DNA from: Eubacteriales bacterium
GTDB lineage: Bacteria > Bacillota > Clostridia > Oscillospirales > CAG-382
DNA: 64,000 nucleotides
Assembly: GCA_028702135.1 (NCBI GenBank)
Contig: JAQVPJ010000003.1
Span: forward strand, 1-64,000
Reading direction: 5' to 3'
Shown: piece after piece, positions 7,932-15,894 of the stretch
How the letters are laid out: each line of letters opens with the position of its first letter
Numbering within the stretch: position 1 is the stretch's first letter
Position numbers and translations under genes: made by a program
The notes under the pieces: model-generated
Told to the model about the DNA's origin: nothing
The model's input: only the letters and a program-made list of their open reading frames with translations
The model's database searches: none

Positions 7932-9248
7932 TCAATTGTTATTTACAAACAGTTTACCGATATTTTTCCTTTCCTGCGCGAAATCCGGGTTTACCTCACC
8001 GGTAAGTACGTCAAACAGGTAATGATAACAGAAAATACAGTAGCCTGACGCTTTTTTCTCCTCATATATCGCAATAAGGCTTCTTCGTAGAATATCCTTA
8101 TTATTAATCCATTCGTTTTTTCCTTCCTCAGTTCCGGCATAAACATCGATCTCACCCGATACCGCCATAACTGCCTTTGCGGCGGTAAGCCCTATAACAA
8201 GCCTTACCTCCGGCTCGGTAACCGCATCCACCCAGTCGGAAAGGATTATGTCGAACGGACAGCTTTTGTTGAGAAACCCGAAATACAGCTGCGGCATTAT
8301 ATAATCGATATAACCTTTTTGCGAGCACCAAAGATTAACATCAGCGTAATACCCCTCACGCAGGGAATACAGGTTTCCCGCAGGAGCGATTCCGTACCGA
8401 GCGTCGCTGTTTGAGGTCTTTACTGCCTGATAGATACCTTTTACCAAGAGATTTATGTTGTCACGCCTGAAATCTCCCAGCACATCAAATCCGCTCGAAG
8501 CGAATTCAACGGCGTCAAAATCAGCATCGGTTGTCGGATAAAAATAATCATCCATATGGATGCCGTCCATATCGTACCGCTCCATAATTTCCGAAACTCC
8601 GTCTGTAATCAACCCTCTGACCTCCGTATAAGCGGGGTTCAGGTACAAGCGGTCCCCGACTGCAATCACTCTGCCATTTTGCTGTTTATACCACTGCTTT
8701 ATAATAAATCGGTCATCGATCGATTCTATCTCGTTTGTTTTCATAAGCCGTAGGGGATTTATCCAGCCATGAACTGAGATGCCGACCTTATGAGCCAGAT
8801 CCGTAAAAATCCCAACCGCATCATAAAAAAGCTCCTGCCCGTAACTACCGCTAACATATTTTGAAACGGGGAAAATATCGGAAGCATACATGCTGTCCCC
8901 GTTAGGCCGAAGCTGCAAAAACACTGTGTTAAAACCGTTATTCTTAATATTCAAAAGCATTTTACTCACGAGATCCGTATAGCTCTGCTCATTGCGCTGA
9001 ACACCCTTCTCTGTAAAAACAGGCTGCATATCAAACTGCGAAAACCAGATGCCCCTTATAAAATCATAGTTTATTATCTCTGATCCCGTGTTTTTGGATA
9101 TCGCGTCGATGCTTGTACACGAAAGCTCGATTTCAAAGTCATTCACGGTGCCTGTATCCGGTATCGAAACCGGAACAAGAATATCCGCTAAAAGAGCAAG
9201 CGCTGAACATAGAATTATAATGATCAGATGCCATGTGTTCTTTTTCAA
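7932..9248 (-). CDS. GHL10-family (DUF187) glycosidase-like secreted protein, short paralogue
   Basis: From TTG at 9248 (AGGTGA five bases upstream) this encodes 438 residues: a signal/anchor helix (KKNTWHLIIIILCSALALLA), a short linker, and a GHL10 barrel. The barrel is collinear with the upstream gene's: GIWFSQFDMQPVF, GFNTVFLQLRPNGDSMYAS, ISVHGWINPLR, DGIHMDDYFYPTT, YIDYIMPQLYFGF. It lacks the extra N-terminal domain of its neighbour, so the pair looks like a tandem duplication followed by gain or loss of that domain. The longer reading from 9323 lacks a ribosome site. Confidence 0.8.
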   Translation of the reverse strand: MKKNTWHLIIIILCSALALLADILVPVSIPDTGTVNDFEIELSCTSIDAISKNTGSEIINYDFIRGIWFSQFDMQPVFTEKGVQRNEQSYTDLVSKMLLNIKNNGFNTVFLQLRPNGDSMYASDIFPVSKYVSGSYGQELFYDAVGIFTDLAHKVGISVHGWINPLRLMKTNEIESIDDRFIIKQWYKQQNGRVIAVGDRLYLNPAYTEVRGLITDGVSEIMERYDMDGIHMDDYFYPTTDADFDAVEFASSGFDVLGDFRRDNINLLVKGIYQAVKTSNSDARYGIAPAGNLYSLREGYYADVNLWCSQKGYIDYIMPQLYFGFLNKSCPFDIILSDWVDAVTEPEVRLVIGLTAAKAVMAVSGEIDVYAGTEEGKNEWINNKDILRRSLIAIYEEKKASGYCIFCYHYLFDVLTGEVNPDFAQERKNIGKLFVNNN

Positions 9249-9367
9249 AAAAATCACCTGTTGCATTTCTATGTGCTTATCGATCCGATTAATACCGCTG
9301 TACTGAAAAATATCTATTTTCAAATATTACATTTTATGATAGAATGAAAAAAAGGAGGATGCATAAT

Positions 9368-10525
9368 ATGTTCTTGCAGCTTGATCCGGTAACTGATTTT
9401 ATACTTGCCTCTTTAGAAAATTCCGGGTTTTCTTTGTATATTGTAGGCGGTTCACTGCGGAACAGGCTTCTCGGCCTTGACGTTCACGATACCGATTTTA
9501 CAACAAACGCCACTCCCGCACAGGTAAAACAGATTTTTTCCTCATATACCGCCATAGATACAGGAATCCGTCACGGGACAGTTACCCTCGTTATAGATCA
9601 TGTCCCTTATGAGATAACCACCATGCGAACGGAGGGTACGTATTCCGATAACCGCCGTCCCGATTGTGTTTTTTACACAGATTCCATCGAAGAGGATCTT
9701 AAAAGGCGTGACTTTACAGTCAATGCGCTCGCTTATTCGCCAAAAAGCGGTTTAGTTGACCTTTTCGGCGGTCTTTCCGACCTCGAAAACAGAGTGTTAA
9801 GAACGGTTGGTGAACCTGCCGAGCGTTTTTCTGAGGACGCGCTAAGAATAATGCGCGGGCTTCGTTTTTCGTCCGTTTTAGGTTTTGAGATTGAGAACGA
9901 AACAAAATCGGCAATGTTCCATTACTCTCATTTATTGAAAAACATTTCCGTTGAACGGATTTACAATGAGCTGATCAGCATGCTTGACGGCAATAATTTC
10001 GACAAGGTTTTGCGTGATTTTCTACCTGTTTTTAAGCTGATAATGCCCGAAATGCGTTTGCCTGAAGCTAACCTCGGAGAACTGCCAAAGCATCTTTTCA
10101 GGCTTGCCTCACTTTTCGAAGGAGAAACGGAAGCGGAAAATTGCCTTCACAGACTCAAGGCGGACAATTTTACAATAAAAACCGTAAAAGCACTTATCAG
10201 CAGCGAGCCGATACCTTTCGGTGATGTCGAAATAAAGAAATACCTGCGAAAAAACCAGGCAAATACACTCGATATCGCTCTTTTTCGCGAGACTTTTTAC
10301 AAAGAAAAAGGCTCTTTTTCACGTGTAAAGAGCGTTTTGGATAGCGGCGAATGCTATTCGCTTTCTATGCTTGCTGTCAACGGTAACGATATAGCTTCTC
10401 TGGGCTTTTCGAAATCAGAGATTGGAGAAGTGCTTGAAGAGCTGCTCGACAAAGTGATTTCCCGCCGGCTGGATAATAAAAAAGAAGTGCTTATAGAAGC
10501 TGCAAAAATTATTGACAAGCAATAA
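9368..10525 (+). CDS. cca: CCA tRNA nucleotidyltransferase
   Basis: It adds or repairs the CCA end of tRNAs using CTP and ATP. This is a class II nucleotidyltransferase. The nucleotidyltransferase fold shows YIVGGSLRNRLLGLDVHDTDFTTNA, including the catalytic DxD. TTMRTEGTYSDNRRP and the RRDFTVNALAY motif follow, then RFSEDALRIMRGLRF and helical neck/body regions. I chose ATG 9368 because AAAGGAGG at 9351-9358 is correctly spaced for it; the upstream ATG at 9344 has its codons inside that ribosome site. Length is 385 residues. A tRNA gene follows directly downstream, although the tRNA encodes its own CCA. Confidence 0.92.
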   Translation: MFLQLDPVTDFILASLENSGFSLYIVGGSLRNRLLGLDVHDTDFTTNATPAQVKQIFSSYTAIDTGIRHGTVTLVIDHVPYEITTMRTEGTYSDNRRPDCVFYTDSIEEDLKRRDFTVNALAYSPKSGLVDLFGGLSDLENRVLRTVGEPAERFSEDALRIMRGLRFSSVLGFEIENETKSAMFHYSHLLKNISVERIYNELISMLDGNNFDKVLRDFLPVFKLIMPEMRLPEANLGELPKHLFRLASLFEGETEAENCLHRLKADNFTIKTVKALISSEPIPFGDVEIKKYLRKNQANTLDIALFRETFYKEKGSFSRVKSVLDSGECYSLSMLAVNGNDIASLGFSKSEIGEVLEELLDKVISRRLDNKKEVLIEAAKIIDKQ

Positions 10526-10540
10526 TCAATCTGTTATAAT
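10512..10540 (+). promoter_or_regulatory. Sigma-A promoter of the tRNA-Thr gene
   Basis: TTGACA (10512-10517), a 17-base spacer and TATAAT (10535-10540) are both perfect. The -35 lies inside the last codons of cca. The predicted start is about 80 bases before the tRNA. Confidence 0.85.
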
Positions 10541-10628
10541 GCTTGAGGCTATAAGGAAAAGAGCGGGAACTCATATATTATCGCCTGTTTTTGGTTCTTT
10601 TTTAAACGCTTTTTAGTGTTTTTTCCCT

Positions 10629-10703
10629 GCTGGTGTGGCGCAGTGGTAGCGCAATTGATTCGTAATCAATAGGTCGTGGGTTCAAATCCCACCACCAGCT
10701 CCA
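10629..10703 (+). tRNA. tRNA-Thr (anticodon CGT), CCA encoded
   Basis: The cloverleaf is complete. Acceptor GCTGGTG (10629-10635) pairs with CACCAGC (10693-10699). The D stem is GCGC/GCGC. The anticodon stem ATTGA/TCAAT encloses loop TTCGTAA, with anticodon CGT at 10661-10663, reading ACG (Thr). The T stem GTGGG/CCCAC encloses TTCAAAT. The discriminator base is T at 10700, and CCA is genomically encoded at 10701-10703. Confidence 0.96.
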
Positions 10704-10711
10704 TATGTTTG

Positions 10712-10763
10712 ATCCTTGTAAGTGCTTGATATATCAAGTGTTTTCAAGGATTTATTTGTTTTT
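10712..10763 (+). terminator. Terminator after tRNA-Thr
   Basis: ATCCTTG pairs with CAAGGAT, with an inner pairing CTTGATATATCAAG, followed by TTATTTGTTTTTA. It lies about 10 bases past the tRNA. Confidence 0.7.
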
Positions 10764-10947
10764 ACGGAGTTTTTTTATGGCAATAAATAAGCCGTTTGCC
10801 GTATGTATAGAAACAGATCTGTCCAGTTTGTAATTAACAACACCTACGTTCCAGTTCGCTTAATTCCTATATCAATATAAAGTTACTCGTATTCTTGTAG
10901 CAATTCCGACTCGATACGACATATTATGTATCGGGAGGAATATTATC

Positions 10948-11277
10948 ATGTCTGAACAATTTGAAAAACGCAAAAAAGATTTAGTTGTAAATCAGCTTAT
11001 AAAAGCGCAGACACAGGTATGTGTAAAACCCGAGTGCAAGCACGGAGAACCCAAAGTATTTTGTATTGATACAAAGATTAAACCCGGATGTGAGTGCGTT
11101 GATATGAGCGACTACCGTAAAGCCGGTGAAAAGTGCGTGTTTACAATAACACAGCTCTTTTGTGTGGAAGTACCAGTCTCGCTCGATTTTGATATAGATA
11201 TAAACGAGGGCATCGCCTGCTGCGGCAAGCCCGAATTCGGTCCCTGCAAAAAGTGCATCGAAACGGACGAGAAATAA
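10948..11277 (+). CDS. Cysteine-rich protein of unknown function
   Basis: The 109-residue soluble protein has GGGAGG about 11 bases before its ATG and no signal peptide or membrane segment. It holds 11 cysteines, clustered as CVKPEC, CECVD and CCGKPEFGPCKKC. The mixed charge and many Cys would suit metal binding or disulphide cross-linking, as in some spore coat proteins, but I recognise no family. It stands alone between the tRNA-Thr terminator and its own terminator at 11316. Confidence 0.7.
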   Translation: MSEQFEKRKKDLVVNQLIKAQTQVCVKPECKHGEPKVFCIDTKIKPGCECVDMSDYRKAGEKCVFTITQLFCVEVPVSLDFDIDINEGIACCGKPEFGPCKKCIETDEK

Positions 11278-11315
11278 TAAAGGGTCGCTTTCGTCAACAT
11301 TATTTAATTGATAAA

Positions 11316-11350
11316 TACCCCGTTTTCTGTGTGAAATCGGGGTTTTTATT
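11316..11350 (+). terminator. Terminator after the Cys-rich gene
   Basis: CCCCG (11318-11322) pairs with CGGGG (11338-11342), followed by TTTTTATTATC. Confidence 0.75.
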
Positions 11351-11421
11351 ATCATTTTGGTTGTTTTTACAGAAATTATTACCAAGCAGATATCAGATTT
11401 GCCAATATAGACAAAATACTG

Positions 11422-11450
11422 TTGCAAAAATAGTAAAAATGTTATATAAT
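11422..11450 (+). promoter_or_regulatory. Sigma-A promoter of the cmk operon
   Basis: TTGCAA (11422-11427), a 17-base spacer and TATAAT (11445-11450) lie just upstream of cmk and probably drive cmk, plsC and ispH-rpsA. Confidence 0.8.
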
Positions 11451-11488
11451 ATAGTTGATCAAATTTTTGTAGTCAGGTGAATGAGTTT

Positions 11489-12166
11489 ATGAAAAAAACG
11501 ACTGTCAAAATCGCTTTGGACGGACCTTCCGGATCGGGAAAAAGCACAATGGCAAAGCTTCTGGCAAAAGATATGGGTTTTGTATATATAGATACCGGTG
11601 CTCTTTACCGCACGATAGGATTGTATTGTGCCAAAAAAGGAGTAGCAGCCGATGACTTAAATGGAATTATCGCACTTCTGCCCGAAATAAACATTAAAAT
11701 GCAGCTCATCGATGGCGGCGGAGTGGTATATCTTAACGGCCGTAAAATCGGAGATGAGATACGCACGCCCGAGATTACAAAATATGCCTCCGATGTATCA
11801 AAAATTCCCGAGGTTCGCAGCTTTCTTTTGGAGCTGCAGCGTATGATTGCCGACGAGAACAATACAATTATGGACGGCAGGGATATAGGAACCGTTATTC
11901 TACCGGACGCGCAGGTAAAAATTTTCATGTATGCCGATGATAAAACAAGGGCACGCCGACGTTATAACGAGCTTATAGCCAAGGGTTATGATGTAAAATA
12001 TGAGGATGTTCTCTCCGATATGATGAAACGGGACAAAAACGACAGAGAGCGGCAGATCGCGCCGGCAATACCCGCGGACGACGCTATCATACATGACAAT
12101 TCCGGAATGAGTATTGAGGAAAATTTCGAAGCATTAAAGAAAATTATAAACGAAAAGTTGATATAG
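11489..12166 (+). CDS. cmk: Cytidylate kinase
   Basis: It phosphorylates CMP and dCMP with ATP. From ATG 11489 it is 225 residues, the normal length. The P-loop is KIALDGPSGSGKSTMAKLLA, followed by YIDTGALYRTIGL. The GRDIGTVILPDAQVKIFM motif and the lid-like KTRARRRYNELIAKG are also present. AGGTGA lies nine bases before this ATG; a GTG at 11477 overlaps that ribosome site and is rejected. It is followed without gap by plsC and then ispH-rpsA, an order seen in many Clostridia. Confidence 0.95.
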   Translation: MKKTTVKIALDGPSGSGKSTMAKLLAKDMGFVYIDTGALYRTIGLYCAKKGVAADDLNGIIALLPEINIKMQLIDGGGVVYLNGRKIGDEIRTPEITKYASDVSKIPEVRSFLLELQRMIADENNTIMDGRDIGTVILPDAQVKIFMYADDKTRARRRYNELIAKGYDVKYEDVLSDMMKRDKNDRERQIAPAIPADDAIIHDNSGMSIEENFEALKKIINEKLI

Positions 12167-12790
12167 ATGTTTTACAGAGCACTTAAAATATTACTGATAC
12201 CGTTTTTTAAGCTATTGTACAGAATAAAAGTTGTCGGCAGAGAAAACGAGCCTTCGGAGAATTATATCGCCTGTGCTAACCATTCGTCATATATCGATCC
12301 CGTATTGATCGCATACGCTCTTAAGCATACGCAGCGGTTTGTAGCACGCTCATCACTTGTAAGATTCGGTTTTTACCGCTGGTTGTTCCGCCGCGTCAAG
12401 GTTATCACAATTAACAGGGGGAGCACGGACATCTCCTCAATACGGACAATAACGCAGGCTGTCAGCGACGGTGATTGTGTGAGCATATTCCCTCAAGGTA
12501 CCAGAATAAAGGGAGTAATCCCCCGCCCCGAACAAGCTCAGGGCGGTATCGGTTTGTTAGCGGTAAAAACCAATGCACTCATACTCCCGGTTTCGATAAT
12601 CACAAAAAGATTACGCCCCAGATTGTTCAAGAAAACCGTTATTGTTATCGGAAAGGCGATTCCGGCTTCGGAATATCTGAACTGCTGCGAAAATTCCCGA
12701 AGCAAGGATATTGCCGTGTTTTTATTTTCAAGGGTTTGTATCCCTTTTGAAGGAATGAAGTCAGAAAAGAGCGATGTAGAGCATGGCTGA
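12167..12790 (+). CDS. plsC: 1-acyl-sn-glycerol-3-phosphate acyltransferase
   Basis: This membrane-associated enzyme acylates lysophosphatidic acid in phospholipid synthesis. The 207 residues begin with a hydrophobic segment. They show the acyltransferase HX4D box (NHSSYIDP), the block II region INRGSTDISSI and the FPQGTRIKG block III. The ATG follows the cmk stop with no gap. Its end overlaps the next gene by 8 bases, implying translational coupling. The C-terminal tail past residue 170 is poorly conserved. Confidence 0.9.
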   Translation: MFYRALKILLIPFFKLLYRIKVVGRENEPSENYIACANHSSYIDPVLIAYALKHTQRFVARSSLVRFGFYRWLFRRVKVITINRGSTDISSIRTITQAVSDGDCVSIFPQGTRIKGVIPRPEQAQGGIGLLAVKTNALILPVSIITKRLRPRLFKKTVIVIGKAIPASEYLNCCENSRSKDIAVFLFSRVCIPFEGMKSEKSDVEHG

Positions 12791-14981
12791 GATTACACTT
12801 GCAAAAAGCAGCGGTTTCTGTTTTGGGGTTAAGCGTGCCGTTACGCTGCTTGAGGATGAGCTTGGCAAAACGGAAAACGCAAGAAACGTTATTTCAATAG
12901 GCGAAATAATCCACAACAGAACCTTTACCGATTCCATAAAACGCCGTGGTGTAAGGATTATTGACCCGGAAACCATTGAAACGGTTGATTGGGATAAAAA
13001 CTCCGTGGCAATCATAAGGACGCACGGAGTTATTAAACAGGTTTATGAATATCTTGAAACGAATGATGTGTGCTATATCGATGCGACCTGCCCTTATGTG
13101 AAAAAGATATACAAAATAGTCGCAACACAACCTAAGGATTCGCTTATAATCATTATGGGCGATGAGAATCACCCGGAGGTTCAGGGAATCAGGAGCTTTG
13201 CGGAATGCGAAGTTCTTGTATTTTCCGATTTCGAGGAATTACAAAGCGGAATACCGAAAAACCCGCCTGAAGATAAGAATATAATACTTGTCGCACAGAC
13301 GACTTACAATATTAACCAGTGGGAAAAATGCCAAAAATTCATAAAATATCTATATACAAATTCGAGAATATTTGATACAATATGCAGTGTGACCGATGAA
13401 AGACAAAAAGAAATACTGTCCCTGTCGGCAGACAATGACCTTGTCGTTGTTGTCGGAGGAGCCTCCAGCTCTAATACGGCAAAGCTGTATGATATCGCTA
13501 TAAACAACTGTAAAGCAGCAATTCACATTGAAACTGCAGGAGAGCTTTTGGATTATCCCCCGCACTTTTTCAAAAAAGCAAAAAAAATAGCTATAACTGC
13601 GGGAGCTTCAACTCCGGGCAGCATAATACAGGAGGTTATACAAACAATGACAGAAATCACCAATGACGAACTCAGCTTTGCTGAAATGCTCGATCAGTCC
13701 TTTAAAACTTTAAATACAGGGGAAAGGGTAACCGGGGTCATCACATCGGTAAGTCCCTCGGAGATTCATGTAGACTTGGGAATCAAACACACGGGTATAC
13801 TACCATACGATGAGATTACTTCAGAGAGCGGTGTTGACCTTGAGAGGGAATTCCATGTCGGCGACAAGATTGAAGTTGTATGCATAAAATTCAACGACGT
13901 TGAAGGTATCGTCACTCTTTCCAAGAAAAGGCTTGACGCGAGTAAAAACTGGCAGGTCATTCAACAAGCGGCTGAGGAGGGCAGTATACTTTGTGGTACG
14001 GTCAGGGATGTTATCAGGGGCGGGTTGATCGCATATGTGCAATCCGTAAAGGTGTTTATTCCCGCATCACAGTCCGGAGTTCCCAGGGACGGCTCGCTTG
14101 AGTCTCTCAAGGGCCAAAAGGTAAAAATCAAGATCATCGAGATAAACGAGCAACGCAAGCGTGCAGTCGGTTCTATAAGAAACGCGGAGCGTTCGATTCA
14201 TAAAAAGGAGTCAGAAGAATTTTTTGCAACCGCAGAGGTTGGACAGAAGTTCAAAGGAACGGTTCGCTCGATTACGAATTATGGTGTTTTTGTAAATATC
14301 GGACCGGTCGACGGAATGGTTCACATCACCGAGCTTTCGTGGGGCAGACTTAAACCTCCTTCGGAGTTGTTTAACATCGGCGACGAGATTGATGTTTTTA
14401 TCAAGAATATCAACACCGAAAAAAAGCATATCTCACTCGGCTACAAAACCGAAGAGAACAATCCATGGAGAATTTTCGAAAATAAATACAAGGTTGACGA
14501 TATTGTGGACGCGAAGGTTGTAAGCCTTATGCCATTCGGCGCATTCGCAGAGATAATTCCGGGTGTCGACGGTCTTATTCACAATACTCAGATAGCGTTG
14601 AAACCGGTGGGAAATCCCGCTTCGGTTCTCAGAATCGGGGACAGTATAACCGCAAAGATAACTGCAATCGATCTTGAGAAAAACAGAGTAAGCCTTTCCA
14701 TAAAAGCACTGCTTGAGGAGGGAGATACTCCTGCCAGAGAAACCACTCCTGCTGAGGAAACCGCTCCTGCCGAGGAAATCGCTCCTGCCGAGGAAATCGC
14801 TCCTGCTGAGGAAATCGCTCCTGTCGAGGAAATCACTCCTGCCGAGGAAATCGCTCCTGCCGAGGAAAAAGTTCCTGCTGAGGAAATCACTCCTGCCGAG
14901 GAAATCACTTCTGCTGAGGATAATCCTTCATTCGAGAATTCCGAGGAAAACGATGTGGAGAAAGCAACAACCGCCGAATAA
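12783..14981 (+). CDS. ispH: IspH (HMBPP reductase) fused to ribosomal protein S1-like domains
   Basis: Residues 1-285 are IspH, the Fe-S enzyme reducing HMBPP to IPP and DMAPP in the last step of the MEP pathway. The cluster cysteines are at residues 13 (GFCFGVKRAV), 103 (DATCPYVKK) and 201 (FDTICSVTDE). Residues 310-640 hold four S1 RNA-binding domains, for example GVITSVSPSEIHVDLGIKHT and GTVRSITNYGVFVNIGPVDG. IspH-S1 fusions are known across Clostridia. The tail (about 645-732) is odd: a run of near-identical hexapeptides of the PAEEIA/PAEEIT type, acidic and probably disordered. It overlaps plsC by 8 bases. Confidence 0.95.
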   Translation: MAEITLAKSSGFCFGVKRAVTLLEDELGKTENARNVISIGEIIHNRTFTDSIKRRGVRIIDPETIETVDWDKNSVAIIRTHGVIKQVYEYLETNDVCYIDATCPYVKKIYKIVATQPKDSLIIIMGDENHPEVQGIRSFAECEVLVFSDFEELQSGIPKNPPEDKNIILVAQTTYNINQWEKCQKFIKYLYTNSRIFDTICSVTDERQKEILSLSADNDLVVVVGGASSSNTAKLYDIAINNCKAAIHIETAGELLDYPPHFFKKAKKIAITAGASTPGSIIQEVIQTMTEITNDELSFAEMLDQSFKTLNTGERVTGVITSVSPSEIHVDLGIKHTGILPYDEITSESGVDLEREFHVGDKIEVVCIKFNDVEGIVTLSKKRLDASKNWQVIQQAAEEGSILCGTVRDVIRGGLIAYVQSVKVFIPASQSGVPRDGSLESLKGQKVKIKIIEINEQRKRAVGSIRNAERSIHKKESEEFFATAEVGQKFKGTVRSITNYGVFVNIGPVDGMVHITELSWGRLKPPSELFNIGDEIDVFIKNINTEKKHISLGYKTEENNPWRIFENKYKVDDIVDAKVVSLMPFGAFAEIIPGVDGLIHNTQIALKPVGNPASVLRIGDSITAKITAIDLEKNRVSLSIKALLEEGDTPARETTPAEETAPAEEIAPAEEIAPAEEIAPVEEITPAEEIAPAEEKVPAEEITPAEEITSAEDNPSFENSEENDVEKATTAE
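14733..14930 (+). repeat. Tandem 18-bp coding repeats at the 3' end of ispH-rpsA
   Basis: About eleven imperfect 18-base units (consensus GCTCCTGCCGAGGAAATC) encode P-A-E-E-[IT]-[AT]. Copies differ mostly at third positions (GCT/GCC) and between GCT and ACT. Copy number is likely to vary between strains through slippage. There are no spacers, so this is not a CRISPR array. Confidence 0.9.
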
Positions 14982-15002
14982 GGCGTACAGTAAACAAGAA
15001 AT

Positions 15003-15042
15003 ACCGCCGCAAGCTCAAATAAGAGCCTGTGGCGGTTTTTTT
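15003..15042 (+). terminator. Terminator after ispH-rpsA
   Basis: ACCGCC pairs with GGCGGT, with an inner AGCTC/GAGCC pairing, followed by TTTTTTTACC. Confidence 0.85.
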
Positions 15043-15198
15043 ACCGTCATCGATAAATTCAGTTTAAATACAGTCGTATTCCTTTGTTCATACGCTGTCG
15101 AAAAAGGACCGGACGCATATAATGATAACGATGAAGTCAGCAGGCTTTTCGCCTGCCCGATTTTACGATTTTGTATAAAAGGAGATTATATAACATCG

Positions 15199-15417
15199 AT
15201 GGAATTTGAACCTTTAAATGATTTTGTACCAAATGGCGAGTTGATCGAAAATTTGCTGGAGGAACACTCCTTCCCAAGCCGAATTTCGCTCGCAATGGCG
15301 TATGTTCCTTATCAGCCTTTCAATAATCTTTATGATAATGAAACCGGTTTTAGCAGGGGAACAATATTCAAAGCGCTTGATCTGCCTTTTTTAGGCGAAA
15401 AAGGAGCAGGAAAATGA
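15199..15417 (+). CDS. cotJA: Spore coat-associated protein CotJA
   Basis: The 72-residue first gene of the cotJ operon shows the CotJA core SLAMAYVPYQPFNNLYDNE...GTIFKALDLPF. CotJA and CotJC are inner-coat proteins that interact, and CotJC depends on CotJA in B. subtilis. AAAAGGAG lies about 14 bases before the ATG. Its end overlaps the cotJB start (ATGA). I could not find a clear sigma-E promoter in 15043-15198, although sigma-E control is known for this operon in B. subtilis. Confidence 0.88.
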   Translation: MEFEPLNDFVPNGELIENLLEEHSFPSRISLAMAYVPYQPFNNLYDNETGFSRGTIFKALDLPFLGEKGAGK

Positions 15418-15671
15418 ATAACGAAAGAGCACAGGCACTAAAAAAGCTCCAGATAATCTCTTTTGCAGTAAATGAAGCAGCCCTTTATCTTGACGGACAT
15501 CCGACAAATAAAATGGCATTGGCATTTTATGAAAAAGCGGTTAAGGAGCATAAAGATTTATTGGCTAAGTATGAAAAGACCTACGGTCCGATAACTTTTT
15601 TCAGCGCCAGCGGTCCTTCCTGGACCTGGGTACAAGGCCCATGGCCGTGGCAAAATGAAAGAGAGGCGTGA
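15414..15671 (+). CDS. cotJB: Spore coat protein CotJB
   Basis: The 85-residue protein matches CotJB: a helical N-terminus (ALKKLQIISFAVNEAALYLD), a YEKAVKEHKDLLAKYEKTYGP middle and a Trp/Pro-rich end (WTWVQGPWPWQNE). AAGGAG is well placed before the ATG. It sits between cotJA (4-base overlap) and the 5' part of cotJC (3-base gap). Confidence 0.92.
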   Translation: MNNERAQALKKLQIISFAVNEAALYLDGHPTNKMALAFYEKAVKEHKDLLAKYEKTYGPITFFSASGPSWTWVQGPWPWQNEREA

Positions 15672-15674
15672 CCT

Positions 15675-15878
15675 ATGTGGACATATACTAAAGCACTGCA
15701 ATACCCTGTAAACATCAAAAATCCCAACCCCGCAATGGCAAAGGTTATAATTACACAAATAGGAGGACCGGACGGTGAGCTCAGCGCCGGGGTGCGTTAC
15801 CTTTCTCAGCGATACTCAATGCCTTACAACGAGGTTGTTGGCATATTAAATGATGTAGGGACATATGTACCGTACTGA
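15675..15878 (+). CDS. cotJC: CotJC, 5' part (interrupted by the intervening element)
   Basis: Residues 1-63 (MWTYTKALQYPVNIK...RYLSQRYSMP...GILNDVGT) match the N-terminal third of CotJC, a manganese-catalase-family coat protein normally about 190-200 residues. After codon 62 or 63 the sequence leaves the family, adds YVPY and stops. The missing part (EELGHMEMV onward) is intact 8.8 kb downstream at 24674-25088. GAGAGG is spaced 8 bases before the ATG and the operon context is normal, so nothing suggests decay. Joining at the shared GG (15858-15859 with 24672-24673) restores a 199-residue protein in frame. Confidence 0.93.
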   Translation: MWTYTKALQYPVNIKNPNPAMAKVIITQIGGPDGELSAGVRYLSQRYSMPYNEVVGILNDVGTYVPY

Positions 15879-15880
15879 CG
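15837..15880 (+). repeat. attL: left junction of the cotJC-intervening element
   Basis: The host half (ending GATGTA) meets the core GG at 15858-15859. The element half (15860-15880) ends in TACTGACG. The complement of that half matches the other element end 24651-24671 at 13 of 21 positions (CGTCAnTnnGnTACnTnnGTn), forming a dyad centred on GG. Confidence 0.8.
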
Positions 15881-15894
15881 AAATTATAAAGATA

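Noticed and set aside
14733-14930. CRISPR-like repeat array
   Set aside because: Repeats are 18 bases, contiguous without spacers, and encode in-frame PAEEI units of the IspH-S1 protein.
15073-15096. Sigma-E promoter for cotJA from GTCGTATT and CATACGCT
   Set aside because: Each element looks good but they are only 8 bases apart, far from the required 13-15.
15675-15878. cotJC as an ordinary truncated pseudogene
   Set aside because: The remainder is intact downstream beside a recombinase and matching att arms; simple decay would not keep both parts open and joinable in frame.
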